In this document: in pieces, positions 24,783-33,159 of the stretch
Position numbering within the stretch: the first letter of the stretch is position 1
Layout: the number at the start of each line of letters is the position of its first letter
Assembly: GCA_016234115.1 (NCBI GenBank)
Contig: JACRHD010000029.1
Location: 1 to 63,183 of the forward strand
Direction: 5' to 3'
From: Nitrospirota bacterium
Lineage (GTDB): Bacteria; Nitrospirota; Thermodesulfovibrionia; UBA6902
Length of the DNA: 63,183 nucleotides
Made by a program: the position numbers and the translations under genes
The notes under the pieces: model-generated
Databases searched by the model: none
What the model was told of the DNA's origin: nothing
What the model saw: the letters and a program-made list of their open reading frames with translations, nothing else

Positions 24783-25574
24783 TCAGACATTCTGTGCGGT
24801 CACGGCTTTGCCGATTTCTGCCGGCAGATCAAATACCTCTTCCCGGCACCCTCTTATTCTCTCCTCGATCTTAAGGGGGTGCTCCATGTTCTTTATGGCA
24901 AGTATGCCCTCGATCGTAATATTCATAATCAACTCGGATTCTATGGCCTGCTCCTTCAGTTTTGCGCTCAGCGGCAGCATGATCAGGTTGGAGATAATTA
25001 CCCCGTAGAAAGTGGACATAAGGGCCACAGCCATCATAGGGGCAATCGTATCGACGGATTCCATGTGCCTGAACATTTTAATGAGGCTGATGACAGTGCC
25101 TGCCAGTCCGAAAGAAGGGGTAAGGCGCGCGGCCGTCTTCAGCAGGTTCATACCGTGGTCCCGGTTGACGAGCCTGATCGTCATTTCCCGTTCGAGGATA
25201 TTTTTTATATCGTGGTCGCCGTAGTTATTTATCAGCAGTCTCGCCCCGAGTCTCAGAAAATCGTCTTCTATGCCCTTCACTTTATGTTCCAGGCTCCTGA
25301 TGCTCGTTCTCATGTACGTCCTTGAAATATCGAGAATGTCCTTAACCACGGAATCCCTGTCCCTTTTCCCTGAATAAGCCTGGATTATGTCATATATTGT
25401 ATTGCGTATCCGTAAAAAAGGGAACCCTACACACAGGGCAACGGCAGTCCCTCCGGCAACGATCAAAAAGGCGTCGAGGTTAAAAATCATTGACAGGCCG
25501 ATGTCCCTGAAGACCGTCAGGGCGAATAACACCAGGCTGATTGTTATAACTGCTCCGGGGACAATGTTCATCAT
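24783..25574 (-). CDS. MotA-like stator protein
   Basis: This inner-membrane ion-channel subunit belongs to the MotA/TolQ/ExbB superfamily. The 263 residues contain four membrane helices: two at the N-terminus (about 5-25 and 29-50) and two in the C-terminal half (about 150-175 and 185-210). The conserved segments are LTPSFGLAGTVISLI, with the MotA Pro, and MAVALMSTFYGVIISNL. Charged residues in the cytoplasmic loop (about 60-145) resemble those of MotA. GGAGAT precedes the ATG. The MotB-like gene follows downstream. The layout favours MotAB over ExbBD because the partner has an OmpA domain. Confidence 0.87.
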   Translation of the reverse strand: MMNIVPGAVITISLVLFALTVFRDIGLSMIFNLDAFLIVAGGTAVALCVGFPFLRIRNTIYDIIQAYSGKRDRDSVVKDILDISRTYMRTSIRSLEHKVKGIEDDFLRLGARLLINNYGDHDIKNILEREMTIRLVNRDHGMNLLKTAARLTPSFGLAGTVISLIKMFRHMESVDTIAPMMAVALMSTFYGVIISNLIMLPLSAKLKEQAIESELIMNITIEGILAIKNMEHPLKIEERIRGCREEVFDLPAEIGKAVTAQNV

Positions 25575-25745
25575 TTCCGATCTCCAATCACTGAGTGTAA
25601 GTAAATACCTTCCGGCAAAATAGCAATTAACATGCCGGGACCGGACCCGGCCTGTTTATGGAGTTAGGCCACAGAGAACACAGAGAAAAGATTAAAAGAC
25701 AATATATTAAGACATCCCTGATTCACCATCAAAAGACAAGCCACA

Positions 25746-25894
25746 GAGACCACAGAGGAAAAAAATAAATATTAATCCACAGATTACACTGATTAACACA
25801 GATGTATTTAGAAATATTTTTTCAATCTGTGAAATCTGTGAAATCTGCGGATAAATAAATCTTTTCTCTGTGACCTCTGGGTTAGGTGGTGGAT
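25746..25894. repeat. Dispersed ~150 bp AT-rich repeat, copy 2
   Basis: This copy is nearly identical to 1-150. Flanking parts of the 479-bp gene-free interval 25575-26053 contain further fragments of the same words (25664-25745, 25975-26040). No gene or clear promoter is seen in the interval. Confidence 0.9.
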
Positions 25895-26053
25895 TTTGGA
25901 CATAAAGTCATTACACCCTTCCGGTGAAAGCAAAAAAAGATACAAATATGATTAGTAAGTTTTTAAAAATAAATTCTTTTATCTCTGTGGCCTCTGTGGC
26001 TAATTGCCGTTTTTAGGGTAGGAACAAATTTACCACAGGAGTAATTTTTTCCC

Positions 26054-26311
26054 CTACGGCGCCCTCAGACCCTTCCTCAGTTTTTCATCCGCCCTGACAA
26101 TCTCATCAACACTGTCCCCGCTTATCTCCCACGAATAATCGTCCTTCGCGTTCCGCTTGAGCTTGATCTTCAGCGGTTTCTCCGGCTTTACCGCTGCTAT
26201 CTCCGGGACCTGTCTGAAGACGGGTCCTTCCTGTTTGCCTTTGGATTCGGTGCAGGCGTGCGCGAAGAACAGCAGTGTGCCTGCGCATAAGATTAATCTG
26301 ATATTTTTCAT
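26054..26311 (-). CDS. Small predicted lipoprotein
   Basis: This is an 85-residue protein of unknown function. A signal peptide ends in the lipobox FAHAC (Cys about residue 20), and the mature 65 residues are charged and hydrophilic. AGGAGGGG precedes the ATG at good spacing, so it is likely real. It lies upstream of a repeat and is followed on the minus strand by the gene-poor repeat region. No domain is recognised. Confidence 0.7.
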   Translation of the reverse strand: MKNIRLILCAGTLLFFAHACTESKGKQEGPVFRQVPEIAAVKPEKPLKIKLKRNAKDDYSWEISGDSVDEIVRADEKLRKGLRAP

Positions 26312-26322
26312 GTCCCCTCCTG

Positions 26323-26392
26323 TTAGCTGTCAGCAATCAGCATTCAGCTAAAAGCTGACCGCTGATTGCTGATCGCTAATAGCTTTTATACC
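26323..26392. repeat. Inverted repeat (agctgtcagcaatcagc / gctgattgctgatcgct)
   Basis: Complementary word arms lie between the small lipoprotein gene and nadE. The TAG stop of nadE (26376-26378) lies in the right arm. The same family occurs at 32011-32085 between larB and gpsA. Confidence 0.8.
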
Positions 26393-28106
26393 TGTTCGTA
26401 ATCGGAAAGCGCCTGTCCTTGCCGAAGGCCCTCGGTGTTATCTTTATGCCCGGAGGCGCCTGTCGCCGTTTGTACTCAGCGAGGTCGACCATCCGCACCA
26501 CATCCTGGATGCGGGCGACCTCGTATCCTTCTTCAACGATCTCATCGAAACTCCGGTCTTCCTCCACATAGGCCTTCAGTATGGGATCGAGCACCGGATA
26601 AGGAGGCAGTGTGTCCACGTCCCTCTGGTCGGGCCTCAGCTCCGCGGTAGGCTCCCTCCATAGGACCCTTTCAGGGATCAGGTCCCGGCCCGCCTTCAGG
26701 TTCCTCCATTTGCAGAGCTTATACACCAGCGTTTTGGGAACATCCTTAATTACAGCAAACCCTCCGGCCATGTCGCCGTATAAAGTCGCGTAGCCCACGC
26801 TCATCTCGGACTTGTTCCCGGTCGTCAGCACAAGCCACCCGAACTTGTTGGAAAAGGCCATCAATATATTGCCCCTTATCCGCGCCTGAAGGTTCTCTTC
26901 GGTAATATCAGGCGGCATACCCGCAAAGCTCCCGGACAGGACTTTCAAATATGTCTTCAGAATGGCGTCGATGGGAACATTCAGGATCTTGATCCCAAGG
27001 TTACGCGCGTGACCGTACGCGTCTTCATAACTGATTTTCGATGTATACACAGACGGCATGAATACGCCGTGGACATTCTCTTTCCCAAGCGCGTCCGCCG
27101 CTATGGTCGCCACCAATGCGGAGTCAACCCCGCCGCTCATACCGATGACCACATTCCTGAAGCCGTTCTTCCGTACATAGTCCCCGGCGCCCAGCAGAAG
27201 GGCTTTGTATATTTCCTCCTCATCGGGCATCTTCCCGACCGTCTTGCGCTTTATCTCTGTCCTTTTGCCCTTTTTAGGGCGGAAAGGTATGGTCCTCTTT
27301 TCCACGTATTCGTCCTTTTCCAGCAACGTCATCAGGTCCCTTTTCTCTTTCGCGGACGGACGCCTTGTCCTGCCGGAAATTTCGATATCGGCCATAATCA
27401 TCTCTTCCCTGAACTGCCTGCCCCTTCCCGTTATGTCGCCTTTGGCGTTGACGATCAGGCTCCCTCCGTCAAAAACCAGCTCGTCCTGCCCCCCGACCGT
27501 GTTTACGTAAACGATCACCGAGCCGCACTCGACGGCGCGCGTCGACAGCAGGTCTTCCCGGATCGAGAGTTTACCCACATGATAAGGCGAGGCGTTGATA
27601 TTGAGAATAATTTCAGCGCCCGACAGCGCCTGTATTTTAGGAGGCCCGTTTTCCCGCCAGATGTCTTCACAGATGTTGACGCCAATGAGCGTCCCTCCCA
27701 GATCGTAGACCGGGAACCTCCTGCCCGCCTGAAAATACCGGTATTCGTCAAAGACGCCGTAATTCGGAAGATACTTCTTGTGATAGATATCGATAAGCGC
27801 GCAATCGGCAATCACCGCGGCCGCGTTGTATATGCCTTGATTTCTGTCCACGAAACCGACGACGGCAACGATGTCCTTTGCGGCTTCCCTGATTTTATGC
27901 ATGGCGCTGATGTTGTCCCGGATAAACTGATGTTTCAGGAGAAGGTCTTCCGGTGGATATCCCGTCACCGCCAACTCGGGAAAAACAACAATATCGGCCT
28001 TCGAGGCCCTTGCCTTCTTTATATAGGAATGGATCTTTTTCAGGTTCCCTGAAAGATCGCCGACGGTCGGATTCATCTGGGCGAGCGCTATCCTGAGTGT
28101 TTTCAT
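26376..28106 (-). CDS. nadE: Glutamine-dependent NAD+ synthetase NadE
   Basis: NadE makes NAD+ from deamido-NAD+ in the last biosynthetic step, using glutamine as nitrogen donor. The 576 residues have an N-terminal nitrilase-type glutaminase domain (about 1-270) with the Glu-Lys-Cys triad: FPELAVTGYPPEDL, HKKYLPNYGVFDEYRYF and GVNICEDIW. The ATP-pyrophosphatase domain (about 300-560) has the P-loop GMSGGVDSALVATIA. The length is normal for the two-domain type. The gene is alone on the minus strand, and its stop codon is provided by the inverted repeat downstream. Confidence 0.95.
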   Translation of the reverse strand: MKTLRIALAQMNPTVGDLSGNLKKIHSYIKKARASKADIVVFPELAVTGYPPEDLLLKHQFIRDNISAMHKIREAAKDIVAVVGFVDRNQGIYNAAAVIADCALIDIYHKKYLPNYGVFDEYRYFQAGRRFPVYDLGGTLIGVNICEDIWRENGPPKIQALSGAEIILNINASPYHVGKLSIREDLLSTRAVECGSVIVYVNTVGGQDELVFDGGSLIVNAKGDITGRGRQFREEMIMADIEISGRTRRPSAKEKRDLMTLLEKDEYVEKRTIPFRPKKGKRTEIKRKTVGKMPDEEEIYKALLLGAGDYVRKNGFRNVVIGMSGGVDSALVATIAADALGKENVHGVFMPSVYTSKISYEDAYGHARNLGIKILNVPIDAILKTYLKVLSGSFAGMPPDITEENLQARIRGNILMAFSNKFGWLVLTTGNKSEMSVGYATLYGDMAGGFAVIKDVPKTLVYKLCKWRNLKAGRDLIPERVLWREPTAELRPDQRDVDTLPPYPVLDPILKAYVEEDRSFDEIVEEGYEVARIQDVVRMVDLAEYKRRQAPPGIKITPRAFGKDRRFPITNRYKSY

Positions 28107-28470
28107 ATTTTAAAATAATAATGAGGTCTGTCTTTAAAGTCAATTTTGAAAAAGGGATTTACTAATGAGGTCGTAATTAAAGAGACATAAATCAGCCGTC
28201 ATGCCCGAGGTCCTCAATCGGGCATCCATAGATCGGGCAAGCCCATGGTTCGACAGGCTCACCATGACAAGCTTGTCACCCTGAGGCCCTGAGTTTATCG
28301 AAGGGTCGAAGGGTAGATTATGTCGGGCCTTGTTAATGAGCTCATTGAACTTATTGACTCAGCCACTTGCCGGATATATAATTTATTCACATTTTCTTCA
28401 AAATCATATGCATAATGTAAGCTGAATATAATCACACGTCAAAGATAACCATCAACCCACGGGAGAGGAT
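28107..28470. other. 364-bp interval with palindromic repeat (cgaggtcctcaatcgggcatcc...)
   Basis: About 28170-28330 holds a repeat made of CGGGCATCC and the palindrome GGCTCACCATGACAAGCTTGTC. Similar sequence occurs at 44540-44660 and 51920-52007. The interval separates the divergent nadE and degP genes. GGGAGAGG precedes the degP start. No promoter is certain. Confidence 0.65.
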
Positions 28471-29910
28471 ATGCTTTCAAGAAAATTTTATATTTATGTT
28501 GTCCTTTTATCGATTTTAATTGCCGGCCCCGGGCTTCAGCAAAATGCATGTGCCGAGACCTTAAAGGTCCCTGAAGAATCCGTCGATTTCCTGACAAAGA
28601 CGGGAGAGGCCCTCTCAGACATAGCTGAGGCCGTCAAACCGGCGATAGTCAATATCTCGACTACAAAAACGGAAAAAATCACGAGTTCGCCTATGGACCC
28701 CTTTTTCAACGACCCGTTCTTCAGGAGGTTCTTCGATGAGAGGTTCAGACACCCGGACACACCCCGCGAACGGAGGTCCTTCAACCTCGGCTCCGGCGTC
28801 ATTGTTTCAGCCGACGGATATATACTGACGAACAGTCACGTAGTCAAAGACGCGGACAAGATAAAAGTCACCCTTTCCGACAAACGGGAATTTACGGGAA
28901 AAGTCATCGGCAATGATCCGAAGACTGAAATATCGGTGATCAGGATAGAGGCCAAAGGCCTGCCTACCATACCTGTGGGAGATTCCGATAAATTAAAAGT
29001 GGGCGAGATGGTCCTGGCTGTAGGGAGTCCCTTTGGTCTGGCGCAGACGACTACGATGGGGATAGTGAGCGCCCTTGGAAGGAACATCGGGCTTGCGGAC
29101 TATGAAGATTTCATCCAGACGGACGCCGCGATCAACCCCGGGAATTCCGGCGGGGCGCTGGTCAACGCGCGAGGCGAGCTTATCGGAATAAATACGGCCA
29201 TCTTCAGTACGTCCGGGGGTTATCAGGGCATTGGTTTCGCGATCCCGAGCAACCTCGCCAAGACTGTCATGAAGAGCCTCATTGAAAAAGGCAAGGTGGT
29301 CAGGGGCTGGCTCGGTGTGTCGATACAGGAGGTAACCCCCGAGCTCGCCCAGCAGTTCAAAATGAAGGACGACCAGGGCACTCTCGTGGCTGACGTCGTG
29401 GAAGGCGGCCCTGCCGAACAGGCCGGCCTCTCGCGCGGCGATGTTATCATTGAATTTGACGGCAAAGAGATAAATGACCCGTCGCAACTGAGGAACATGG
29501 TTGCAAATACGCCTCCCGGAGTGAAGAAGGAGATGAAGATCATTCGTGAGGGAGAGACCATGACCATGTCGCTTACTATCGGCGAGCTGCCCGCTGAGAC
29601 CGAAAAGGTCCCGACCAGATATGAAAACGCCCTGAGGGGGGTGGTGGTCCAGAACCTTACGCCCGAGGTTTACAGACAGTTGAATCTACCCGAAAAGATG
29701 CGCGGCGTCATCATTACCGGGATTGAAGATGACAGCCCCGCGGAATCCGCGCTTCTGCCGGGGGACGTTATACTCGAAATAAACAGGAAGGCCGTCTCGA
29801 ACTCTGAAGATTATAAAAATATCGTGTCCGAGATAAGACCTGACAAGGACATCCTGCTTCTGATATTCCGCAAAGGCTCGACGATCTTTGTGACAATCGG
29901 AGGGGAATAA
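28471..29910 (+). CDS. degP: Periplasmic serine protease DegP/HtrA
   Basis: This is a periplasmic protease and chaperone of the HtrA family that degrades misfolded envelope proteins. The 479 residues contain a signal peptide (about 1-28), a trypsin-like domain (about 60-270) with the triad His in TNSHVVKDAD, Asp in KTEISVIRIEAK and Ser in NPGNSGGALVN, and two PDZ domains (about 285-375 and 390-475). GGGAGAGG lies upstream of the ATG. Two PDZ domains fit DegP/DegQ/MucD, which cannot be separated here. Confidence 0.94.
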   Translation: MLSRKFYIYVVLLSILIAGPGLQQNACAETLKVPEESVDFLTKTGEALSDIAEAVKPAIVNISTTKTEKITSSPMDPFFNDPFFRRFFDERFRHPDTPRERRSFNLGSGVIVSADGYILTNSHVVKDADKIKVTLSDKREFTGKVIGNDPKTEISVIRIEAKGLPTIPVGDSDKLKVGEMVLAVGSPFGLAQTTTMGIVSALGRNIGLADYEDFIQTDAAINPGNSGGALVNARGELIGINTAIFSTSGGYQGIGFAIPSNLAKTVMKSLIEKGKVVRGWLGVSIQEVTPELAQQFKMKDDQGTLVADVVEGGPAEQAGLSRGDVIIEFDGKEINDPSQLRNMVANTPPGVKKEMKIIREGETMTMSLTIGELPAETEKVPTRYENALRGVVVQNLTPEVYRQLNLPEKMRGVIITGIEDDSPAESALLPGDVILEINRKAVSNSEDYKNIVSEIRPDKDILLLIFRKGSTIFVTIGGE

Positions 29911-29918
29911 TAATTTCG

Positions 29919-30000
29919 TAGGGGCGATTCGGCGAATCGCCCTTCTCCGGGCGACCCGCCGGGTCGCCCCTACATGCAAGGGCGGGTTTGAAACCGCCCC
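29919..30000. repeat. Palindromic GTAGGGGCG...CGCCCCTAC repeat between degP and larC
   Basis: Three nested inverted units (gtaggggcgattcggcgaat, gggcgacccgccgggtcgccc, aagggcgggtttgaaaccgc) fill the space between convergent genes. The TAG stop of larC lies in the GTAGGGGCG edge. Related elements are at 22832-22856, 31240-31265, 37905-37930 and 59968-59988. Confidence 0.8.
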
Positions 30001-31202
30001 TACCTTATTGCCTTCATGACCTCTAACAGCGGGACATTGAATCTCTCAGCTATCTTTTTGCAGTCCTCATACTCGACAGACGACTTTTGCTTCTTGTTCT
30101 TCATGCGGGAGAGCTTTACGTTTACGCTGCCGAATTTCGTCTTCACCGGCTTAATCTCCCTGTCGAGTGTCTTTCTCTCTGCCCTGTAAAATCTGACGCC
30201 GATGCTGGTAGTTTCCGTAAATATAATATCCATCAGTTTTTCCCGGACGTCCTCCCCGCAGAGCACGCTCAGCCTGACGCCGGGCCTTCCCTTCTTCATG
30301 ATTACCTGCGTCAGAAAGACGTCGAGCGCGCCCGCCCTGAAAAGTCTTTCCATGACGTATTCATAAACCTGCGGGTTCATGTCGTCGATATTGGTCTCGA
30401 TGACTGTTATTTCCTCTGCTGAACGCTGTACGCTGAACGCTGAACGCTTTCCAATAATCATCCCCAGCACATTCGGCTGCTCCCTGAAATCCATGCTGCC
30501 CGCGCCGTACGCGGTCTTGACAATGCTCATCTCCGGCATCGGCCCGAACCCCTTCGCAAGCGACGAGACAAGAACTGCTCCCGTGGGGGTCGTAAGCTCA
30601 AACCGGATGTCCGACGCATAAGCAGGCTTGCCCCTCAACAATTCAACCGTCGCGGGGGCCGGGACAGGCAGGTCCCCGTGTTCAGTCTTTATCGTACCGC
30701 TGCCGAGGTTTAAAGAAGAGGAAAGTACGGTTTCAATTCCAAGGACGTCAAGCCCTATAAGGGTCCCGAATATGTCAACGAGGCAGTCAACGGCGCCCAA
30801 CTCATGGAGATGCACATCCTGCATCTTTTCCCCGTGCACCCTGGCCTCAGCCTCAAAAAGCCTCTTGAATATCGCCGAGCCTTTCCGCTTTATCTCTGAA
30901 GAAAGCCTTGAAGCCTTTATAATCTTCTCAATGTCTTTCCATTTTTTTGCTTCCCGTGTTCCGTGTTTTATGTTCTGTGTCTTGGCCCCTGGCCCCTGGC
31001 CCCTGGCCCCTCGTATCTCCACCTCCACCTTCGTCGCCCTGATCCCGGCCCTTTTCACTTTTTTGACAGTTAATTCATATCCGGTTACGGGAAGTCCGGC
31101 GAGTCCTTCTTTCAGGTCTTCAAGCGGGACGCCGGCGTCAACCAGCGCGCCGAGGAGCATGTCTCCGCTTATGCCTGAAAAACAGTTAAGGAATGCGATC
31201 AT
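30000..31202 (-). CDS. larC: Nickel-pincer cofactor biosynthesis protein LarC
   Basis: LarC is the CTP-dependent cyclometallase that puts nickel into the pincer cofactor used by lactate racemase and related enzymes. The protein (about 400 residues) begins MIAFLNCFSGISGDMLLGAL and has the DUF111 signatures DVHLHELGAVDCLVDIFG and ETNIDDMNPQ. It is read as one frame, unlike the Lactobacillus gene, which needs a frameshift. Two repeat-derived stretches are inserted: residues at about 80-92 (GARGQGPGAKTQ, from a GGGGCCAGGG repeat) and a short FSVQRSA word repeat before the last domain. The ATG at 31202 matches the family start. larB lies 62 bp upstream in the same direction. Confidence 0.9.
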   Translation of the reverse strand: MIAFLNCFSGISGDMLLGALVDAGVPLEDLKEGLAGLPVTGYELTVKKVKRAGIRATKVEVEIRGARGQGPGAKTQNIKHGTREAKKWKDIEKIIKASRLSSEIKRKGSAIFKRLFEAEARVHGEKMQDVHLHELGAVDCLVDIFGTLIGLDVLGIETVLSSSLNLGSGTIKTEHGDLPVPAPATVELLRGKPAYASDIRFELTTPTGAVLVSSLAKGFGPMPEMSIVKTAYGAGSMDFREQPNVLGMIIGKRSAFSVQRSAEEITVIETNIDDMNPQVYEYVMERLFRAGALDVFLTQVIMKKGRPGVRLSVLCGEDVREKLMDIIFTETTSIGVRFYRAERKTLDREIKPVKTKFGSVNVKLSRMKNKKQKSSVEYEDCKKIAERFNVPLLEVMKAIR

Positions 31203-31264
31203 GGTTCCGTTATTCTCATTTACGGCCGGATTGGAATTCCGTAGGGGCAATTCATGAATTGTTC

Positions 31265-31999
31265 CTACAATAAATTAATCTTGTGCGCCAGGACCCCTGC
31301 CCCGAAGCCGTTGTCTATATTCACTACCGCAATGCCGGGAACGCAGGAATTCAGCATTGCAAAAAGCGCCGTAAGGCCCCCGAAACTCGTGCCGTAGCCT
31401 ATCGACGTCGGGACCGCAATTACTGGTTTGTCCGTCATCCCGCCGACAACGGACGGAAGCGCGCCTTCCATCCCTGCCACGACTATAATTACGTGAGCGT
31501 CTTTGATATAATTCCTGCTGCCCATAAGCCTGTGCAGCCCCGCCACGCCTACGTCATACACGGTATCGACTTTACTGCCTAAAAAGGACGCGGTCACAGA
31601 GGCCTCTTCGGCAACCGGGATATCGGACGTCCCGGCGGTAAGGACCAGGATGTTGCCCCTCTTTTTCTTTTCCTCGCCGATTGAGATCATACCTGACGCG
31701 GGGTGGAATACGGCATTCCTTATCTTCAGGGAATTATAAATTTTCTCCGTCGCCTTGGATATCAGGAAACTCCTGCTCTTTTTATACATCGCATCAGCTA
31801 TGGAGATTACCTGCCCCTCCGTCTTTCCCGAAGCAAAAATGACCTCGGGCACGCCCTGCCTGAGATGCCTGTGGTGATCGACCTTTGCAAACGCAATATC
31901 TTCATACGGGAGATGCTTCAGCTCTTTGACGGCCGATTCAACGGAAACAGTCCCATTCCTGACCGAATCGAGGATTTTTTTTATCTCTTTGTTTGTCAT
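31265..31999 (-). CDS. larB: Pyridinium-3,5-biscarboxylate mononucleotide synthase LarB
   Basis: LarB carries out the first step of nickel-pincer cofactor synthesis: carboxylation and hydrolysis of nicotinic acid adenine dinucleotide. The 244 residues end in a PurE-like domain (about 115-240) with AGTSDIPVAEEASVTA and the Gly-rich motif PTSIGYGTSFGGL. Pairing with larC supports the call. The sulfur-transfer enzyme LarE and the racemase LarA are absent from this window, so they must lie elsewhere if the pathway works. Confidence 0.92.
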   Translation of the reverse strand: MTNKEIKKILDSVRNGTVSVESAVKELKHLPYEDIAFAKVDHHRHLRQGVPEVIFASGKTEGQVISIADAMYKKSRSFLISKATEKIYNSLKIRNAVFHPASGMISIGEEKKKRGNILVLTAGTSDIPVAEEASVTASFLGSKVDTVYDVGVAGLHRLMGSRNYIKDAHVIIVVAGMEGALPSVVGGMTDKPVIAVPTSIGYGTSFGGLTALFAMLNSCVPGIAVVNIDNGFGAGVLAHKINLL

Positions 32000-32010
32000 T
32001 TTTTTAGCTA

Positions 32011-32085
32011 TTAGCTTTCAGCTATCAGCGGTCAGCTAAGGAAATCGCCCTGGCTGATTGCTGAATGCTGATCGCTGAGCGCCTC
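32011..32085. repeat. Inverted repeat (gctattagctttcagctatcagc / gctgattgctgaatgctgatc)
   Basis: This is a second member of the AGCAATCAGC word family, with complementary arms at about 32008-32038 and 32051-32083, between gpsA and larB. Confidence 0.75.
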
Positions 32086-32087
32086 TT

Positions 32088-33077
32088 TCAGAACTCCGAT
32101 TTCAGCGTCCTTTTCATAAGCATCTTTACCGCCTCGGCAGGCGATTTGTCTTTATATATGACCTTGTAAACCTGCTCAACTATCGGCATTTCCACGCGGA
32201 ACTTTTTTGCAAGCTCATACGCCGACAACGCCGTAGCGACCCCTTCGGCAACGCTCTTCGTCGATGAAAGGATGTCCCTCAGGGTCATGCCCTTGCCGAG
32301 ATTTACGCCCACTGTGTAATTTCTCGACAATGGTCCCGTGCACGTCAGGACCAGGTCTCCCAGTCCGCTCAGGCCTGAAAAGGTCCTCGGATCAGCTCCC
32401 GCCGCGCTGCCGAGTCTTATGATCTCGGCAAGCCCGCGCGTGATGAGGGCCGCCCTTGCGTTGTGCCCGAGACCGAGACCATCGCAAATTCCGGAGGCGA
32501 TTGCGATAACATTTTTCAGCGCCCCTCCGAGCTCGACGCCGGTTATGTCCGGGTGGGTATATACCCTGAAATATGAAGTATTGAAGATTTCCTGCAGATG
32601 GAGCCCCAGTGCGGGGTCCTCCGCGGCAAGTGTCACGGCCGTCGGGGCCCTGCTTATTACCTCTTTTGCGAAACTGGGTCCTGAGAGGACCGCGATTTTC
32701 CGGTCCGTCAATTCCCGCAGGACAGCAGACACCGTCAGCAGCGTGCCCTGCTCTATGCCCTTTGATGCGCTGATTATAACGGCGTCCGCGGGGATAACGC
32801 CCGCAACGCCCTTGTATACCGGGCGCGTAAACTGGGTCGGGACGACATTCACTATATACCGCGCCTTTCCGACGGCGTCCTTTAAATTTACCGTTGCTTT
32901 AATGTTCGGAGACAGCGATACGCCGGGAAGATAAGTGCTGTTGGCGCGGCAGCGGTTTATCTCGTCCGCGACATTCTTCTCAAGGGCCCAGAGGGTGACA
33001 TCATATTCTTTGCCGGCCAAAAGATTGGCGAGGGTCGTCCCCCAGCTCCCGGCCCCTATGACTGAAATGTAGCTCAT
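32088..33077 (-). CDS. gpsA: NAD(P)-dependent glycerol-3-phosphate dehydrogenase GpsA
   Basis: GpsA reduces dihydroxyacetone phosphate to sn-glycerol-3-phosphate for phospholipid synthesis. The 329 residues have the N-terminal Rossmann motif IGAGSWGTTLANLLAG and the catalytic/substrate region GVELGGALKNVIAIASG with the conserved Lys, followed by GHNARAALITRGLAEI. The length is normal. It lies downstream of glnS on the same strand after an 82-bp gap with a repeat, so it may be co-transcribed. Confidence 0.96.
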   Translation of the reverse strand: MSYISVIGAGSWGTTLANLLAGKEYDVTLWALEKNVADEINRCRANSTYLPGVSLSPNIKATVNLKDAVGKARYIVNVVPTQFTRPVYKGVAGVIPADAVIISASKGIEQGTLLTVSAVLRELTDRKIAVLSGPSFAKEVISRAPTAVTLAAEDPALGLHLQEIFNTSYFRVYTHPDITGVELGGALKNVIAIASGICDGLGLGHNARAALITRGLAEIIRLGSAAGADPRTFSGLSGLGDLVLTCTGPLSRNYTVGVNLGKGMTLRDILSSTKSVAEGVATALSAYELAKKFRVEMPIVEQVYKVIYKDKSPAEAVKMLMKRTLKSEF

Positions 33078-33106
33078 AATTTATGTGTCGCCGATTTAGT
33101 CTGAAA

Positions 33107-33152
33107 ATCTCCCCTTGCCCCTCTTTGTAAAAGGGGGATAAAGGGGGATTTT
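33107..33152. repeat. Repeat of the cccctttgtaaaagggggataaaggggg family
   Basis: The block lies between glnS and gpsA. CCCCTCTTTGTAAAAGGGGG can form a hairpin. The same family is seen at 17500-17600 and 52930-52991. Confidence 0.6.
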
Positions 33153-33159
33153 TCATAAA

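Noticed and set aside
24002-25574. The MotAB-like pair as a Zorya defence system
   Set aside because: No zorC, zorD or zorE-like gene is adjacent, and the pair looks like an ordinary stator.
27009-28052. 347-codon frame antisense to nadE
   Set aside because: Shadow of nadE, which has complete catalytic motifs in its own frame.
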